This document shows, piece by piece, positions 31,418 to 34,112 of a stretch of 34,112 bases of DNA. Below the pieces are notes generated by a model. It did not search any database. It was not told the DNA's origin and worked only from the letters and a program-made list of their open reading frames with translations. The stretch is taken from assembly GCA_003118195.1 (NCBI GenBank), contig BEXV01000921.1, positions 7,277 to 41,388 of the forward strand. Reading direction: 5' to 3'. Made by a program: the position numbers and the translations under genes. The stretch comes from Hemicentrotus pulcherrimus. Its lineage: Eukaryota > Echinodermata > Echinoidea > Camarodonta > Strongylocentrotidae. The first letter of the stretch is position 1. Each line of letters begins with the position of its first letter.

Positions 31418-34112
31418 CTACAGAAAAGAAGAAAAAATAAAAGGAAAAAAATGGAATTGATAATTGATGACATACTAGATCTCATGGATGTGTATAGGTC
31501 AAACTGGGAGACATACTTTTAGATAAAGTGCAAGAACCCATCATCATCACCACCATACAGGCTTCTATTTACTTTAAGGTTATTCAATTACTCCTTTCTT
31601 GTCTAAAACTCTATCTCTCTTTACAGAGATTTTACCCATGTTTTGTTTTGTTTTATTCAAATTTTCTAAATGATGACAAGTACATTAATGAACAAATGTC
31701 AGAAGAACTGTAAACTGGTTTCATTACATATGAATGTTTCAAGCAAGTATAATGACATGAGAAATCTTTTTTTAAAATGTTGAATAAGTCATTAAAATAA
31801 CATTTACAACATACAGAAGAAAGAATAGATAATATGTGAGGGTGAATATGAATCTATAACAATCATAAGCTTGTCAACATCTTTCCATACAAATAGCTTG
31901 CTGATTTCTATTCAAATCATTGTCAAATTCTTTATTGTCACTGAAATACCGGAAATGTTTTAATCACATCAGTGACGCTAGATTTATCTCACAGAATTAA
32001 CATTTTGATAAAATGACATCACCCAAATATGATAATTCAGTTTGAATAATGCATAGTTTTCACAACAGTCATTATTCAATAATTAGAACACATCCACTTC
32101 AAAACAAGATAATATCCTATTAACATTTCACAGTATGTTTCAAATCTGTCTGCTCAGGAAAACATGTGATTATAATCCCATCATTTAATCTGCGTAATTA
32201 CGACCTGAATTCCATACTCAATTACTTTCTGCTCCATATGACATCCATTATCATTCTATCGTGATCAATTTGTTTCAATATCCATGGATATCTAATTGTG
32301 AGTGATAATCTTCCCTCTGTTAACGACCTAATTTGAGCTATTTTTTACTTTTGGCGTGTGGGAAAACACGTTTCTTTCATTACTCTAGATTGGATGTTTG
32401 TCCCATGACAAAGCCACCTTCCACTTTCATTCCAAAATGAATTGCAATGTATGACTAGCTGTGGTTATTTTCTTGGCATATCACTTCTTCTCTGTTTAAT
32501 TTCCTTCTCAGTTCAAACATGATCTAGATTTATTGTGTTTTACTGTTTCTTTTCATCAATTTCATTATTCCATCAATCTTCACCATCGTGTCACTGTGTA
32601 ATTCCTTGCTAGTTTCATGAACTCAACATATGCACATAGGTTTAAGCCTATGTACATACAGGAGAAGTGACGGTTTGCAAAACAAGTGCATATTGTTGCT
32701 TGCAGAAAAAATAATTCAGAAGCGGAGAGTGATTTTGCTCTGGAAAGCTTCAAAAGAGCTTTGGAGAAGTAAAAAAAAAAACTTTCAAAAACAGAAAGTA
32801 ATTTCAGAAGAAATCTCTCACTTTTTATTATTAAAGGGGAAAACCCGATAGGACCTCAAAAGAATATGAACACAGATTACATAATATCAATGACACTTCC
32901 GATTACAGAGGACAAAAATTCTAAATCGACTGACATTGTTCTCCAAGAACAGAGATCTAAACCAGCTTTAAAACCCCTTGAATCAAGCTAGAATCACAGG
33001 ATATATTTACAATCATCTTTTATACAATTCCATTTCTTTTCACCCTTTCTTTTAATGATTTATAACATATGGTGCAAAACAAATTTTAACCCATCGGTTT
33101 TACTGATGAGTATTAACAGAAAACTTAAGGGATTTCCCCTGTACGACTAAATTGAGTGAATACCTTGAATTAGATAGAGGGAGTAGCAAAGAAGTACCTG
33201 GGGATAGATCAGGGTTGAGCTATGAAGGGGCGAACACAGAAAGAAATAGGGAATAACTACGTCACCGTTGACGTAAGCTTTTCTTTACTAAGGAATCAGG
33301 ATCCAATGGAAAAGGATGCTAGCAAACCGCCTTTCCAGAGAAATTACACAATGAAATGCATGACAAATTTTATGCTTCCCCCTTTCAATCATACGGGAAA
33401 ATGAAGTTGTGAAGTCATTTGATTAACAAAGTTATGGTCTTAATGTTAATGTACATAAGAAAAGCAACAAACTACAGAGTATGTGTGTAGTGTTTTTCTT
33501 CTTTAAAAAACGAAAATCAAATTGGAAATTAAACATTGAGCCAGCAGCCACAAATACCATGAAGCATCAGTGACTTCAATAATAGAGAATGAATTCAATC
33601 CTCTACATTCATATTATTACTTGAAAGAAGAAAAGAAAAAAAGATTGTGAGAAATTTACAGTTGAGCTAATGTCACAATAGTATGTTTCATACAACCCAA
33701 GTTTGCATATTTTACAACTGACATATACGGTGTTCAATAAGTTTGTTCCGCCCCCTACAGCAAAAAAAGCATTTTATTGTGTTTAAAACTCAATTTGCAT
33801 GATGCATTTCAGGTTATTTTGTTAATTTTCTCATTTCTAAGCATTATTAGAGATGTCACCTCCCAATTTATAAAATATGTATCTATCCTTGGTGGTTGAT
33901 CACCTGTGAAACACGCTTGGTCCATTTATCGTCCACTAATGATGCAAGGAGATCCTGACAGGAAGCTTTTCTATGCTCGCCGGATCCCCTCTTTAAAGTA
34001 GATATTCTAAGAGAGTCCCAAATAGTGAGATAATCACATCAATAGAAAGCTTTTTACCCCCATAATAACTCTAAATAGTGTCCAACTGACAAAAACAAGT
34101 CTAGAATGGTGA
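31418..34112 (-). other. Upstream intron (partial)
   Basis: At least 2.7 kb to the right edge. No exon with BAR homology was found. It contains a CRE-like inverted repeat (33258-33275) and a probable transposon end (from 33728). Confidence 0.7.
33728..34112. mobile_element. Probable Tc1/mariner-type transposon end with decayed transposase fragment
   Basis: After a TA dinucleotide (33726-33727) the sequence begins cggtgttcaataagtttgtt, resembling a Tc1/mariner terminal repeat. On the minus strand a 52-codon open stretch (33883-34038) includes LKRGSGEHRKAS, which resembles the basic linker of such transposases. The other end is outside the window. No catalytic DDE/D triad is visible. Confidence 0.38.

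Noticed and set aside
30839..31522. Two + strand frames just over 100 residues next to exon 1
   Set aside because: They lie in intron sequence and antisense to exon 1, with AT-rich codon content, no domain and no splice evidence.

Overview
This window is eukaryotic, intron-rich and AT-rich. It holds the middle of one gene on the minus strand. Twenty-one coding exons can be read from about 31.4 kb (upstream end) to the left edge (downstream end). All of them chain in phase, giving 891 codons with no stop. The product is a GRAF-family Rho GTPase-activating protein (ARHGAP26/ARHGAP10/ARHGAP42 group). In order it shows the C-terminal part of a BAR domain, a PH domain, a RhoGAP domain with every catalytic residue in place, and a long Ser/Pro-rich linker. 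The last exon runs off the left edge in what looks like the first strand of the SH3 domain. The first BAR exons lie beyond the right edge and the rest of the SH3 beyond the left edge.

Organism (inference): a non-vertebrate animal, most likely an echinoderm such as a sea urchin. The grounds are introns of 0.3-6.5 kb, a single GRAF-type gene that falls equally close to all three vertebrate paralogues, tRNA-headed SINEs, dispersed 'ATAAAGACCA' repeats, and a GGAC-rich hairpin element of a kind I associate with marine invertebrate genomes. The sequence alone does not prove the species.

Layout on the + strand: 1-85 linker/SH3-start exon; 3118-3160, 5876-5959 and 12438-12557 small linker exons in 2.7-6.5 kb introns; 17720-18854 one large linker exon; 19265-22898 RhoGAP exons; 23639-26827 PH exons; 27165-31417 BAR exons; 31418-34112 upstream intron. 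I see no second gene, tRNA, rRNA or CRISPR array. The other open frames are shadows, low-complexity translations, or frames running through an assembly gap.

The introns hold most of the unusual material: a 35-bp near-perfect intronic hairpin (1426-1530), a foldback of about 215 bp (14628-14845), two copies of a GACCA-rich repeat (one a 103-bp element with perfect 12-bp inverted ends), a pair of tRNA-derived SINEs flanking exon 8, a 103-bp-period minisatellite, and a probable Tc1/mariner-type end. An N gap (20511-20793) is flanked by a near-identical 180-bp duplication, which looks like a haplotype-merging artefact around a polymorphic insertion. The most interesting coding signal is a set of three frame-preserving tandem splice donors inside the RhoGAP domain. 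I found no convincing new biological system.
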